From NCBI RefSeq assembly GCF_051842935.1, contig NZ_JBPXRR010000001.1, forward strand, positions 3,100,001 to 3,164,000: a stretch of DNA of 64,000 bases. The letters run 5' to 3'. The notes under the pieces are model-generated. The model was not told the DNA's origin, searched no databases, and worked only from the letters and a program-made list of their open reading frames with translations. Origin of the DNA: Pseudalkalibacillus sp051842935. Lineage in GTDB: Bacteria > Bacillota > Bacilli > Bacillales > Fictibacillaceae. Below, one piece after another: positions 8,790-16,818 of this stretch. Both the position numbers and the translations under genes were made by a program. The first letter of the stretch is position 1; every line of letters starts with the position of its first letter.

Positions 8790-8919
8790 TTTCCCATAAA
8801 AATCATGGTATTTCCAATAAAAACAGAAAATGATAGATCAGATTTTCGGTTTTTCCATAAAAATAAAAAATTATAGATCAGAATGAGAGATTTGCCATAA
8901 AAAATGAAAAATATAGACG
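8790..8919. repeat. Degenerate 20/40-bp tandem array (array 1)
   Basis: Two 20-bp unit types alternate. Type A (TTTNCCATAAAAA and variants) starts at 8790, 8811, 8851 and 8891; type B (WWATAGATCAGA and variants) at 8831, 8871 and 8911. The register from 8811 onwards is exactly 20 bp. The array lies directly past the chemoreceptor terminator, before the GNAT gene. There is no coding frame in it. Confidence 0.75.
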
Positions 8920-8922
8920 AAA

Positions 8923-8948
8923 AAAGCGACAGCCGGAGCCGTCGCTTT
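8923..8948 (-). terminator. Terminator after the chemoreceptor gene
   Basis: A GC-rich stem (AAAGCGACGGC on the minus strand pairing with GCTGTCGCTTT) is followed by five T, five bases past the stop codon of the BMP-MCP operon. Confidence 0.88.
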
Positions 8949-8953
8949 TTCTA

Positions 8954-10606
8954 TCATACTTTAAATCGGTTCAGTTGCTGTTCAAGATTTCGAACCAATC
9001 CTTCCAATCGTACCGCTTTGTCTTGCACGGCCTGGAAAGAGAGCTGTTGCTGATCGGTAGAAGCATAGATTTCTTCTGTACTCGCAGCTGTTTCCTCAAT
9101 GACCGCGCTGATGTTCTGTTGCGAGGCAGCCATCTGTTCCGCCATTTGATTGGATTGCTCCACACCTTCGACAAGGTTCTTCAACTGGTTATGAATGACC
9201 AATACTTGTTCGTTGATGTTCGAGAAAGCACCTTCCGTTTGCTCCATGGATACTTGTTGTTCTTTCGTCAGATCCATGGATTGGACCGTCACTTTTTGAA
9301 TATCATGAACACCGGTCTGTATTTGCTGGACCATTTTCGAAATCTGGACGGTCGCACGCCCTGATTCATCAGCCAGTTTACGTACCTCTTCTGCTACGAC
9401 TGCAAAGCCTTTCCCATGCTCCCCTGCACGAGCCGCTTCAATCGCCGCATTCAAAGCGAGAAGGTTCGTCTGTTCCGCGATCTCTTTTACAAATTGGACC
9501 GTGTTTTCGATTTGGTCTGCATACTGTACGAAGGACTGAACGGATTCTTCCACTTTCCGAGTTGCTTGTACACTATCATCGACATGCTTACGTTGGCTTG
9601 TCAGTGAAGACTGTCCTTTATGTACAGACTGTAAGGCAGCGTCACTTTGGACTTGAGACTGTTTGGTCGATTCGACATTCGCCCGGAAATCACTCGCCAT
9701 TTTTTCAATTAGAGTGGTAGATTCCTGGATGTCATGTGAAATCGATTGACTGCCCTGGGCAAGCTCTTCTGTCGTAGAAGCAACCTGTTTAGAGCCTTCC
9801 GTTAAAATGCCGACTTCCTCAGCAAGATCCTTACTGAACTGGTTGACCTCGACATTCATTTTTTCAATGGATTGGATCGTCTCTTTCAAGCTCGTCACCA
9901 TGTATTGAAAAGCATTTTCCAGTTGGCCGATTTCGTCTTTTCTGTCAGCTTTGGCATCGAGTTGCACCGTCAAATCACCTTCAGCAACGCGGTTGGCATT
10001 TTGGGCAAGTTTACGAAGAGGACTTGCCGTCCGTTTCGTTAGCATGTATGAAGCAACGACAGATAAAATGACTAGCACAATGCTTGCAATGATCGTGAAA
10101 ATAATCAATTGCTGGATGTTGGATTTCCTTTGTGCCATTTCTGCTTCATACCACTCAGTAGCTGAACGGTTCAACATGAAGACATCGTTCAATATACCGC
10201 CTGTACGAGCAGCCTGACGCTTCACTTCATTGACCTCGTTTGTTGTTAACGAGTCCTCAGTTGTTGAAGATAATGTATCAAATTTCATACTCATTCGGTC
10301 GAACCATTGTTTCTGGTCATCCGTTTTCAGATGTGGTTTCAGTTCATCAATGTCTTTTTGAATCGTTTGGAGCGATGCTAGAGCAATCTCCTTGTTCGCT
10401 TCCGATGCATTCGTCGAGTAATGGCTTAATGCTTGTTCTGCTGAAATGAAATCACCATTCAGACGTTCTGATGTCAGGAGCAGCTGCACTTCATTACTTG
10501 ATGACTTTTGGATCCCTACCATTTGAAAAATGATGAACCCAATCAAGGCAAGACTTAATACGAGTGGAATGGACGAATAGATGAGAATTCTTTTTCCGAT
10601 GGACAT
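8954..10606 (-). CDS. Methyl-accepting chemotaxis protein
   Basis: This 550-residue receptor has a first transmembrane helix at about residues 8-28, a four-helix periplasmic-type sensor to about 165, a second helix at about 168-190, HAMP at about 190-245 and a long signalling coiled coil. The kinase-control hairpin tip is clear (EIAEQTNLLALNAAIEAARA, then GEHGKGFAVVAEEVRKLADE). It relays ligand binding to CheW/CheA. It starts 3 bases after the stop of a BMP-family lipoprotein gene, with its ribosome site inside that gene, so translation is probably coupled. That pairing suggests the lipoprotein presents the ligand to this receptor. Confidence 0.95.
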   Translation of the reverse strand: MSIGKRILIYSSIPLVLSLALIGFIIFQMVGIQKSSSNEVQLLLTSERLNGDFISAEQALSHYSTNASEANKEIALASLQTIQKDIDELKPHLKTDDQKQWFDRMSMKFDTLSSTTEDSLTTNEVNEVKRQAARTGGILNDVFMLNRSATEWYEAEMAQRKSNIQQLIIFTIIASIVLVILSVVASYMLTKRTASPLRKLAQNANRVAEGDLTVQLDAKADRKDEIGQLENAFQYMVTSLKETIQSIEKMNVEVNQFSKDLAEEVGILTEGSKQVASTTEELAQGSQSISHDIQESTTLIEKMASDFRANVESTKQSQVQSDAALQSVHKGQSSLTSQRKHVDDSVQATRKVEESVQSFVQYADQIENTVQFVKEIAEQTNLLALNAAIEAARAGEHGKGFAVVAEEVRKLADESGRATVQISKMVQQIQTGVHDIQKVTVQSMDLTKEQQVSMEQTEGAFSNINEQVLVIHNQLKNLVEGVEQSNQMAEQMAASQQNISAVIEETAASTEEIYASTDQQQLSFQAVQDKAVRLEGLVRNLEQQLNRFKV

Positions 10607-10609
10607 AAC

Positions 10610-11554
10610 CTATTCACCCTTCCCTTCTGCTTGGTTCAGTATGGACTGTTCCTTTTCATTCAATTGAATGACACGGATCGGAGCAAGCCCCACTCCACCT
10701 TGGTCAAGGCCGAGTTCCTTGTGCTCACCCGTGAACGCCTTCTCTTCTTTCAATTGTTTCGCCATTTCAAATAAGGCAATGTCTACCCGTTTCAGCATGG
10801 AAGTGACAATCGCATCTTCCGCTAAGTAATATTGATCGCTGTCTACTCCAAATGCATAGATGCCTTGTGTTTGTGCTTCTTTTAAGGCTCCAATCCCTGT
10901 AAAACCAGCTGCAGGAAATACAAAGTCAGCGCCGTCGTCGATCTGTTTCTTCGCGACTTGAGCTCCTTTTTTGTCATCTCCAAATGTTCCTGTATAGTCA
11001 ACTAGGACTTGTGCATCCGGGTTCACTTCTTTTACCCCTCTTGTAAAGCCTTGTTCAAATTTTTCAACGACAGGGATCTTCTCCCCACCAATGAAGCCGA
11101 CCGTGTCCGATTGTGTACGCATTCCGGCAATCAATCCGATCAGGTAGCTTCCTTCATCTTCTTTAAACGTGATGGAAGTGATATTTTCATAGTCTGAAAC
11201 TGCATCAATCAGAACAAATTGCTGCTCTGGATATTTCTGTGCCAACGTCTCCATCGCTCCTTGAACACGGAAGCTCAAGCCGATGATGAGATCATGACCG
11301 TTTTTGATAAGCTCTTCCATTTGCTTCTCATGATCGCCTTCTAACGGCTCACGATAATCAAAGAGTACACCTTCTTCATCACGTGCCTTCTCTAACCCTA
11401 CCAATGCCGAATCACTGAAAGATTCGTCACCGAGACCATTTTCCGTTACGACAAGTCCAATGCTTTTCTCTTCAATCGCTTTGTCTGATTCATTGTTACA
11501 TGCGCTTAATAGAAGTAATAAGCATCCAACCATCAACCAATACTGCTTTTTCAT
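10610..11554 (-). CDS. BMP-family substrate-binding lipoprotein (Med-like)
   Basis: The 314-residue protein starts with a lipoprotein signal (MKKQYWLMVGCLLLLLSAC, lipobox LSAC, Cys19) and continues as a BmpA/Med-type binding protein: GLVVTENGLGDESFSDSALVG, then DLIIGLSFRVQGAMETLA, then GFIGGEKIPVVEKFEQGF. Family members bind nucleosides or related ligands for ABC importers, or act as regulators (Med in B. subtilis). No permease or ATPase gene is nearby; the only partner is the chemoreceptor gene 3 bases downstream. I infer a sensing role for the pair. The gene is divergent from yetF across 190 bases. Confidence 0.9.
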   Translation of the reverse strand: MKKQYWLMVGCLLLLLSACNNESDKAIEEKSIGLVVTENGLGDESFSDSALVGLEKARDEEGVLFDYREPLEGDHEKQMEELIKNGHDLIIGLSFRVQGAMETLAQKYPEQQFVLIDAVSDYENITSITFKEDEGSYLIGLIAGMRTQSDTVGFIGGEKIPVVEKFEQGFTRGVKEVNPDAQVLVDYTGTFGDDKKGAQVAKKQIDDGADFVFPAAGFTGIGALKEAQTQGIYAFGVDSDQYYLAEDAIVTSMLKRVDIALFEMAKQLKEEKAFTGEHKELGLDQGGVGLAPIRVIQLNEKEQSILNQAEGKGE

Positions 11555-11745
11555 TGTGTTTCTCCTTTGCTCTATGTTGTAAGATGTCCGATGTCTTATT
11601 TATCGACCGGAAAACCCTCGAGTTTTAGAAAGAATTTTTACAGTATAAGAATATTGGCGGGTTCATCCTTTACATGTATCAATCCTATCAATCTTGTAAA
11701 TGCTAGAAGTAATGAGATTAGTAGCGTGCACTGGGGGTGTGGCAG

Positions 11746-12459
11746 ATGGAATGGATGGATATGTCGATCAAATTGATATTGGGGTTTTTACTGCTTTTCT
11801 TTTTAGTGCGGGTCATCGGCAAAAAGTTGATGAATGAAATCACACCGTTCCATTTTATTTCTGCGATTGTTTTGAGTGAATTGTTAGGGAATGCGGTCTA
11901 TGATGAGAAAATCCCATTACCCCATATTTTCTACACCATTCTCGTTTGGGGTGGTCTCATTTTTCTTGTGGACTATGTTGCGTTGAAATTTTCATATTTA
12001 AAACAACGATTTGAAGGGAAACCATCCATGGTCATCCGGAACGGTCAGATCGATTATGAGCAATTAAAAAAGAACCGCATGAACATCAATCAATTGCAAA
12101 GTCTCCTCCGACAAAGTGAAACCTTCTCGATCCGTGAAGTCGCTTATGCTTTCATAGAAGCGAACGGCTCTATCAGCATATTGAAAAAGACACCGTATCA
12201 AAAAACGACTCAGGAAGACTTCAACATGTCTCCACAAGCCGTTTATTTGCCATTTACACTCATACGGGATGGGAAGGTAATCAAAGAAAACTTAAGAGAA
12301 ATCAATCAAGACGAGCATTGGTTAAGACAGCAACTTCAAATGAACGAAATCTATCAGATCGAAGAGGTCCTTTTTGCGGAATGGCTTGAAGGGGACGGAT
12401 TATATGTCGTCACTTATCCCTACGAGCATCAGCATGTCTCAAACCTATCAAACCTTTAA
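11746..12459 (+). CDS. YetF/DUF421 membrane protein
   Basis: I start at the ATG 11746, behind GGGGGTG; a GTG three codons earlier overlaps that ribosome site. The 237-residue protein has three N-terminal hydrophobic helices (about residues 5-25, 33-52, 58-77), then the DUF421 cytoplasmic domain with EGKPSMVIRNGQIDYEQLKK and the RQSETFSIREVAYAFIEANG segment. YetF-family proteins occur in several copies in spore formers and have been linked to germination and membrane processes; no reaction is assigned. It is the first of three plus-strand genes in an otherwise minus-strand region. Confidence 0.9.
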   Translation: MEWMDMSIKLILGFLLLFFLVRVIGKKLMNEITPFHFISAIVLSELLGNAVYDEKIPLPHIFYTILVWGGLIFLVDYVALKFSYLKQRFEGKPSMVIRNGQIDYEQLKKNRMNINQLQSLLRQSETFSIREVAYAFIEANGSISILKKTPYQKTTQEDFNMSPQAVYLPFTLIRDGKVIKENLREINQDEHWLRQQLQMNEIYQIEEVLFAEWLEGDGLYVVTYPYEHQHVSNLSNL

Positions 12460-12536
12460 CAAATCCAGGCAATCTGACGATAAATAGTATGATAGAATTT
12501 GATTATCGAAAAAACGAAAGAGAAAGGAATTCAACT

Positions 12537-12938
12537 GTGCAAAAAATCGGTCTAAGCTTACTTGTCAGTGTCGGGTTATTAACCGCTTGCAATACACATT
12601 CTCATAATGATTTTGAAGTCGTGGAAGAAGGCACTTCATCCAGTCAAGAAAAGAAACCAAGTCTACAAACTGAGTTGAAAAAACAAGACGGAAAAGTTTT
12701 TTTGTATGTTGAAACCGACCTTGTCGTTTCAAAAGAAAATTATGGCGCAAAGAAAATCAACGGCCAGGGACATATCCATGTCTATGTCAATAACGGTGAA
12801 AAACAAGGGGTTACAACCTTCCCCCACGAATTGAAAAACCTAGAAAAAGGAACGAATCAGATCAAAGTATCCTTACATAACAATGACCATACTCCATATG
12901 GCGTTTCCGAGACAATGGAAATTGAAATGAATAAATAA
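12537..12938 (+). CDS. Small secreted lipoprotein of unknown function
   Basis: I start at GTG 12537, seven bases after AAAGGAA, because this puts a complete lipoprotein signal at the N-terminus (MQKIGLSLLVSVGLLTAC, lipobox LTAC). An ATG at 12489 would put an odd charged extension in front. The mature part (about 115 residues) has a beta-rich domain with GQGHIHVYVNNGEKQG and KVSLHNNDHTPYGVSETMEI, resembling the histidine-containing Ig-like domains (YtkA/FixH-like) seen in some envelope proteins. The histidines may bind metal. I do not recognise the family firmly. The next gene, a c-di-GMP enzyme, begins 16 bases later. Confidence 0.75.
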   Translation: MQKIGLSLLVSVGLLTACNTHSHNDFEVVEEGTSSSQEKKPSLQTELKKQDGKVFLYVETDLVVSKENYGAKKINGQGHIHVYVNNGEKQGVTTFPHELKNLEKGTNQIKVSLHNNDHTPYGVSETMEIEMNK

Positions 12939-12954
12939 AGGGTAGGAAGTATTG

Positions 12955-14859
12955 GTGTCCAAAAAATTGAGCCTGCAAACAAAGATCATTCTACTGTTTT
13001 CAACCGTTATCATAGCCACCATGTCTGTTGCCATTGCATTCAATTCATACACTTTTAACGATGCGATGAAAAAGACGTATGTAAGCCAATTGAAAGGGAT
13101 TACGACCACCATTAATGGGGGATATGAAGAATCCCGTTCAATCGATAATGTACAAACGATTTTTGATTACATAAAACATAGGGAAGAAAACGTCATCAAA
13201 TTGAATTTACATGCGCTTAATGAAAATGAGCATGCCATCATGGCCTCGACCGATCGCAGTTTAATCGGAAGTGCGTCCACCGATGCATTAGCACCCACCT
13301 TTCAATCGGGCAAGACATTGATCTCTCATATTAAAGATCAGGATCTACATATCGTTCGGATGGTAGCCCCTTTACTCGAAGATGGTACATCAGTTGGTGC
13401 TATAGAATTGTATCTAGACAATTCAAATGAAATAGCATTCATCCAGGATCGTATCATTTGGATGACCATCGTCGTCCTCATCGTTAGTCTCATCTTAATC
13501 ATCCTATTATGGATAATCATCCGCAGACTTCTCGTATTACCACTCATGACCTTACGTGAAGCAGCCGTTTCCATTCAGCATGGGAAAGAGTATGAAGACG
13601 TTTTGTTGAACGCGAGTCAAGAAATAAATGAAGTCGCAGTTGCCTTTAATGAGATGGTGTACAACCTGGAGGATCGTTATCAGAAGAGTGTAACGGATTC
13701 GCTGACTGGCATTTATAATAGTGCCTACTTCAAGCAAAAGTTTTCAGAGGTCGTAGAAGCGTCGAAACGCCTGGAACAACCGATGGCACTTCTCTTCTGT
13801 GATATTGATAATTTTAAACGGTTGAATGACCATGAAGGGCATATTTATGGCGATAAGGTACTGAAGCATATCTCGGAGGTCATCTTGAATCATATCCGAC
13901 CTCAGGATACGGTTTGCCGTTACGGTGGCGAAGAGTTTGTCATCATCATGCCAGACACGGATGAAGCTACGGCGAAATCCGTTGCCGAAAGAGTCCGCCA
14001 TATGGTCGCATTAAATGGCCATGAAAGCATACTGACGCCGATTACAATCAGTATTGGAATCGCTATTTATCCAGATGATACGGATGAGGAAAATCTCGTA
14101 CATATGGCAGACAAGGCGATGTATACGGCAAAAAGCCTTGGGAAAAACCGAGTCGTATCCGCTCGTGATCTTGCGGCTTACAAAAATCAAGACTATGAAC
14201 GGAAGACAGACGATCAGAAATGGATTTTGGATACCATCATTTCATTGACGAAAACAGTTGAGTTGAAGGATTCATACACCCATAGTCATTCAGAAATGGT
14301 GTCTAAATACGCGGGTACTTTAGCAAGCAGCATGGGGCTGACAGATGAGGAAGTGAAGAAAATTTCCATCGCTGGTCTCCTGCATGATGTAGGAAAAATC
14401 GGCGTTCCAGACCATATTTTGAATAAAGAAGATCGTTTGACAGATGAAGAATATGAAATGATGAAGTCTCACCCGGTACTAGGCTATAACATTCTTGCTT
14501 GCGTGGATGAATTGGAAGAAACATTGCCTTATGTGCTCTATCACCACGAACGACCTGATGGCAAAGGCTATCCAGAAGGGTTGAAGCAGGATGACATTCC
14601 GTTAGGAGCTCGCATTCTATCTGTAGCAGATGCCTTCCATTCGATGACGTCTGAACGTCCATACCGAAAGGCACCGTTATCCGTCTCTCACGCCATTGAG
14701 GAATTGAGGAGAGGAAAAAGAACACAGTTCGATGCGGAGGTTGTCGACCAGTTTATTAAGGTCATAGAAGAAATCAGACTGCAATCTACAGAAGACATAG
14801 CAGACCGTTTCAGCAGAAGTTGTCCGGTGGCGAATTGGGACTTGAAAAAATTAAAATAA
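12955..14859 (+). CDS. Membrane GGDEF plus HD-GYP cyclic-di-GMP enzyme
   Basis: The GTG at 12955 is five bases behind AGGAAG; a TTG just before it is too close to that site. The 634-residue protein has two transmembrane helices (about 8-30 and 163-189) flanking an extracellular sensor, HAMP, a GGDEF domain with an intact active loop (CRYGGEEFVIIMPD), and a C-terminal HD-GYP domain with LLHDVGKIGVPDHIL and HHERPDGKGYPEG complete. Both the cyclase and the phosphodiesterase motifs look active, so it may make and break c-di-GMP under control of the sensor. The preceding lipoprotein is a candidate partner. A bidirectional terminator follows. Confidence 0.95.
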   Translation: MSKKLSLQTKIILLFSTVIIATMSVAIAFNSYTFNDAMKKTYVSQLKGITTTINGGYEESRSIDNVQTIFDYIKHREENVIKLNLHALNENEHAIMASTDRSLIGSASTDALAPTFQSGKTLISHIKDQDLHIVRMVAPLLEDGTSVGAIELYLDNSNEIAFIQDRIIWMTIVVLIVSLILIILLWIIIRRLLVLPLMTLREAAVSIQHGKEYEDVLLNASQEINEVAVAFNEMVYNLEDRYQKSVTDSLTGIYNSAYFKQKFSEVVEASKRLEQPMALLFCDIDNFKRLNDHEGHIYGDKVLKHISEVILNHIRPQDTVCRYGGEEFVIIMPDTDEATAKSVAERVRHMVALNGHESILTPITISIGIAIYPDDTDEENLVHMADKAMYTAKSLGKNRVVSARDLAAYKNQDYERKTDDQKWILDTIISLTKTVELKDSYTHSHSEMVSKYAGTLASSMGLTDEEVKKISIAGLLHDVGKIGVPDHILNKEDRLTDEEYEMMKSHPVLGYNILACVDELEETLPYVLYHHERPDGKGYPEGLKQDDIPLGARILSVADAFHSMTSERPYRKAPLSVSHAIEELRRGKRTQFDAEVVDQFIKVIEEIRLQSTEDIADRFSRSCPVANWDLKKLK

Positions 14860-14865
14860 GTACCA

Positions 14866-14898
14866 AAAAGAGCTCCTGAGGGTATCAGGGGCTCTTTT
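14866..14898 (+). terminator. Bidirectional terminator between GGDEF and YbaN genes
   Basis: A 14-bp stem (AAAAGAGCTCCTGA/TCAGGGGCTCTTTT, one wobble) with T on the plus side and TTTTT on the minus side lies between convergent genes. Confidence 0.85.
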
Positions 14899-14954
14899 AG
14901 TGGGCAATTTCAGTAATGGATTTATGAAGAACAAGAACCGTCCCTCTGCTTCAA

Positions 14955-15362
14955 TCAAAATTGCTTCTGCTCATATTCATTGTGTTGCCCTGTTTTCAAC
15001 GTTTTTGCCAGGAGGATAAGGACGGTGAAGAAGCATGCACCGAATATGAATCCAATCCTCAAGAACAGGTTAGAAGCAATGAAGACTGCGGAATACAGCA
15101 TAGAAAACCAAATCATGATGAGCATCATCATTTTCGCTTTTACCGTAATACCATTCCCCGCTTTATAATTTTGTATATAAGAGCCGAACCACTTATTTGT
15201 CATCAGCCATTTGTACATCCGCTCAGAACTTCTTACATAACAGGCTGCTGTTAACAAAAGAAACGGGGTGGTAGGGACAAGTGGCAATACAATGCCTACG
15301 ATCCCTAGAAATAAGGAGATGGTCCCGATTATGAGAAGTACAACCTTAATGATTTGGTGCAT
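14955..15362 (-). CDS. YbaN-family (DUF454) small membrane protein
   Basis: This 135-residue protein has two N-terminal hydrophobic segments with the family motif LGIVGIVLPLVPTTPFLLL (about residues 19-37), a conserved AACYVRSSERMYKWL stretch, and a hydrophobic C-terminal pair. The family is widespread and of unknown function, with an inner-membrane location. It starts 6 bases after the stop of the Nudix gene, so the two are co-transcribed. Confidence 0.88.
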   Translation of the reverse strand: MHQIIKVVLLIIGTISLFLGIVGIVLPLVPTTPFLLLTAACYVRSSERMYKWLMTNKWFGSYIQNYKAGNGITVKAKMMMLIMIWFSMLYSAVFIASNLFLRIGFIFGACFFTVLILLAKTLKTGQHNEYEQKQF

Positions 15363-15368
15363 TCATGA

Positions 15369-16004
15369 TCACCTCGGACTTTCTGATCCTTTCAGCATTT
15401 GTACAAAATGATAGAGTACTCTCGCAGTTAACCCCCAAATGACCTTTCCATCGTATAAGTAGAAGTATTCTTCAAACGCTCTCGTTGACCAATCATAGTC
15501 CTCACCACCAGGAATCAGGTCAAAAGGGAAATCCTCTCTCGGCTTTACCTCGAAATGGACTTGGTGAACCTCAGGCTTATGCTCTAGAAAGAAGGAAAGG
15601 GGTACGGTGAAGACTTCAGCCACCTCTGCTGGATTAGGATCGATTTCAGTGTCTTCGCACGCCAGCACGCCTATGAACGTGTTCAGTACCATGCCGAAAG
15701 GTGAAACCATGTAATCAAAAGGATACACATGCGTAATGGATTTTCTTGCGATTCTCAACTCTTCCATCGCTTCTCTCACAGCTGTGAATTGAACATTCTC
15801 GTCTTCAGGATCCACTCTTCCTCCAGGGAAACAAATTTCTCCTGGCTGCCTCCTGAGTTTTTGCGATCTCACTTCAAACAGAACATGCAAGCCATCTTCT
15901 TTTTCAATAATCGGAATTAGGATAGAATATTGTAATTGTTTGCTGTTCCCCAGTATGGATGGTGTATGGTTTTTCGCTTTTTCAATCAAATCTTTTGTAT
16001 TCAT
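15369..16004 (-). CDS. Nudix hydrolase, CoA-pyrophosphatase type
   Basis: The 211-residue protein carries a Nudix box of the NudL/YeaB kind: PGEICFPGGRVDPED followed by AVREAMEELRI (about residues 54-85), with the catalytic REAMEE present. RRQPGEICFPGG is typical of coenzyme A pyrophosphatases, which split CoA or its derivatives into phosphopantetheine and 3',5'-ADP. The substrate is inferred from subfamily resemblance. It is followed closely by the YbaN gene and preceded by a VOC gene 53 bases upstream. Confidence 0.9.
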   Translation of the reverse strand: MNTKDLIEKAKNHTPSILGNSKQLQYSILIPIIEKEDGLHVLFEVRSQKLRRQPGEICFPGGRVDPEDENVQFTAVREAMEELRIARKSITHVYPFDYMVSPFGMVLNTFIGVLACEDTEIDPNPAEVAEVFTVPLSFFLEHKPEVHQVHFEVKPREDFPFDLIPGGEDYDWSTRAFEEYFYLYDGKVIWGLTARVLYHFVQMLKGSESPR

Positions 16005-16057
16005 ACACGTACCTCTTGTGTGATTTTCTATTAGTATAACAAATCCTCATCTCACAT

Positions 16058-16738
16058 TTATGTTTGCGGGTTTTCAGAAACGTACAGAACGCCTTCTTCG
16101 TCTACACGGACGGTCTTTCCACCACTCAATTCAACCTTTACTGGAAAGATGTCCGATACATGATGGGAAAAGAACCACGTTCTCCCTTGTGGCCCCAGTA
16201 AGAAATAAGCTTCTTGCTCACCGATGAAGTTCAATGTGTCTGCATCCAAAGGACCTTCTCCTAGAAAGTCGAATCCATGAGACAATAGCTTCTCACCCTC
16301 TGAAAAAACATCGTCTACTGTCAAATTCATCTCACTGATGGTAATGAGGTCGTCGATGGTAAAAGATTCATTTTCGGTGCTGTAGGCGTTCCGTGCAATG
16401 ATTTCCACAACATTACCTGCCGGGTCATGAAAATAAAATGAGTGAGCATCGAGAAACTTGAAATAGACCTCATCGTCACTTCCCTCTTTGTTCAGCTCCA
16501 CCTTGGAACGAAACCATTTTTTCGCTTCGTTAAAATGATCACCCGCAATGGTGAACGCAAAATGATAAATCGGTTTTGAGTTATGGAAACCGTCTCTGAA
16601 TGAAAGTTGACTGCTACCGATCTGAAGGACGATTTCATCTAAGCTCTGATATTTTAGCGTAAACCCTAGTTTTTCTACGTAAAATTCTTTTAACTCTTGA
16701 AGCTGGTACGTGTAAATGTCTACTCGATCAAAGTGGAT
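16058..16738 (-). CDS. Two-domain VOC/glyoxalase-like protein without a canonical start
   Basis: The reading frame and the VOC-type sequence extend well upstream of the first canonical start (GTG at 16499-16501). HFDRVDIYTYQLQELKEFYV and the stretch up to KKWFRSKVEL form a normal first half. Upstream, an AAAGGAG ribosome site is followed 9 bases later by ATC (16736-16738) in frame, with no ATG, GTG or TTG available. Either ATC is used as a rare start (226 residues), or the start codon has been lost, or there is a base error. The second half contains FYFHDPAGNVVEIIARN, which carries a metal-ligand glutamate. No substrate is assigned. I give the ATC start as the most consistent choice. Confidence 0.65.
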   Translation of the reverse strand: MHFDRVDIYTYQLQELKEFYVEKLGFTLKYQSLDEIVLQIGSSQLSFRDGFHNSKPIYHFAFTIAGDHFNEAKKWFRSKVELNKEGSDDEVYFKFLDAHSFYFHDPAGNVVEIIARNAYSTENESFTIDDLITISEMNLTVDDVFSEGEKLLSHGFDFLGEGPLDADTLNFIGEQEAYFLLGPQGRTWFFSHHVSDIFPVKVELSGGKTVRVDEEGVLYVSENPQT

Positions 16739-16770
16739 GTTGAACAGCTCCTTTCGACTTTGTCTATGAA

Positions 16771-16800
16771 AAAGAACCTTCCACTAATCGAAGGTTCTTT
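16771..16800 (-). terminator. Terminator after mqo
   Basis: An 11-bp perfect stem (AAAGAACCTTC/GAAGGTTCTTT) with an 8-base loop is followed by T-rich sequence on the minus strand, about 20 bases past the mqo stop. Confidence 0.88.
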
Positions 16801-16818
16801 CTTTGTTCCCATGTACTT

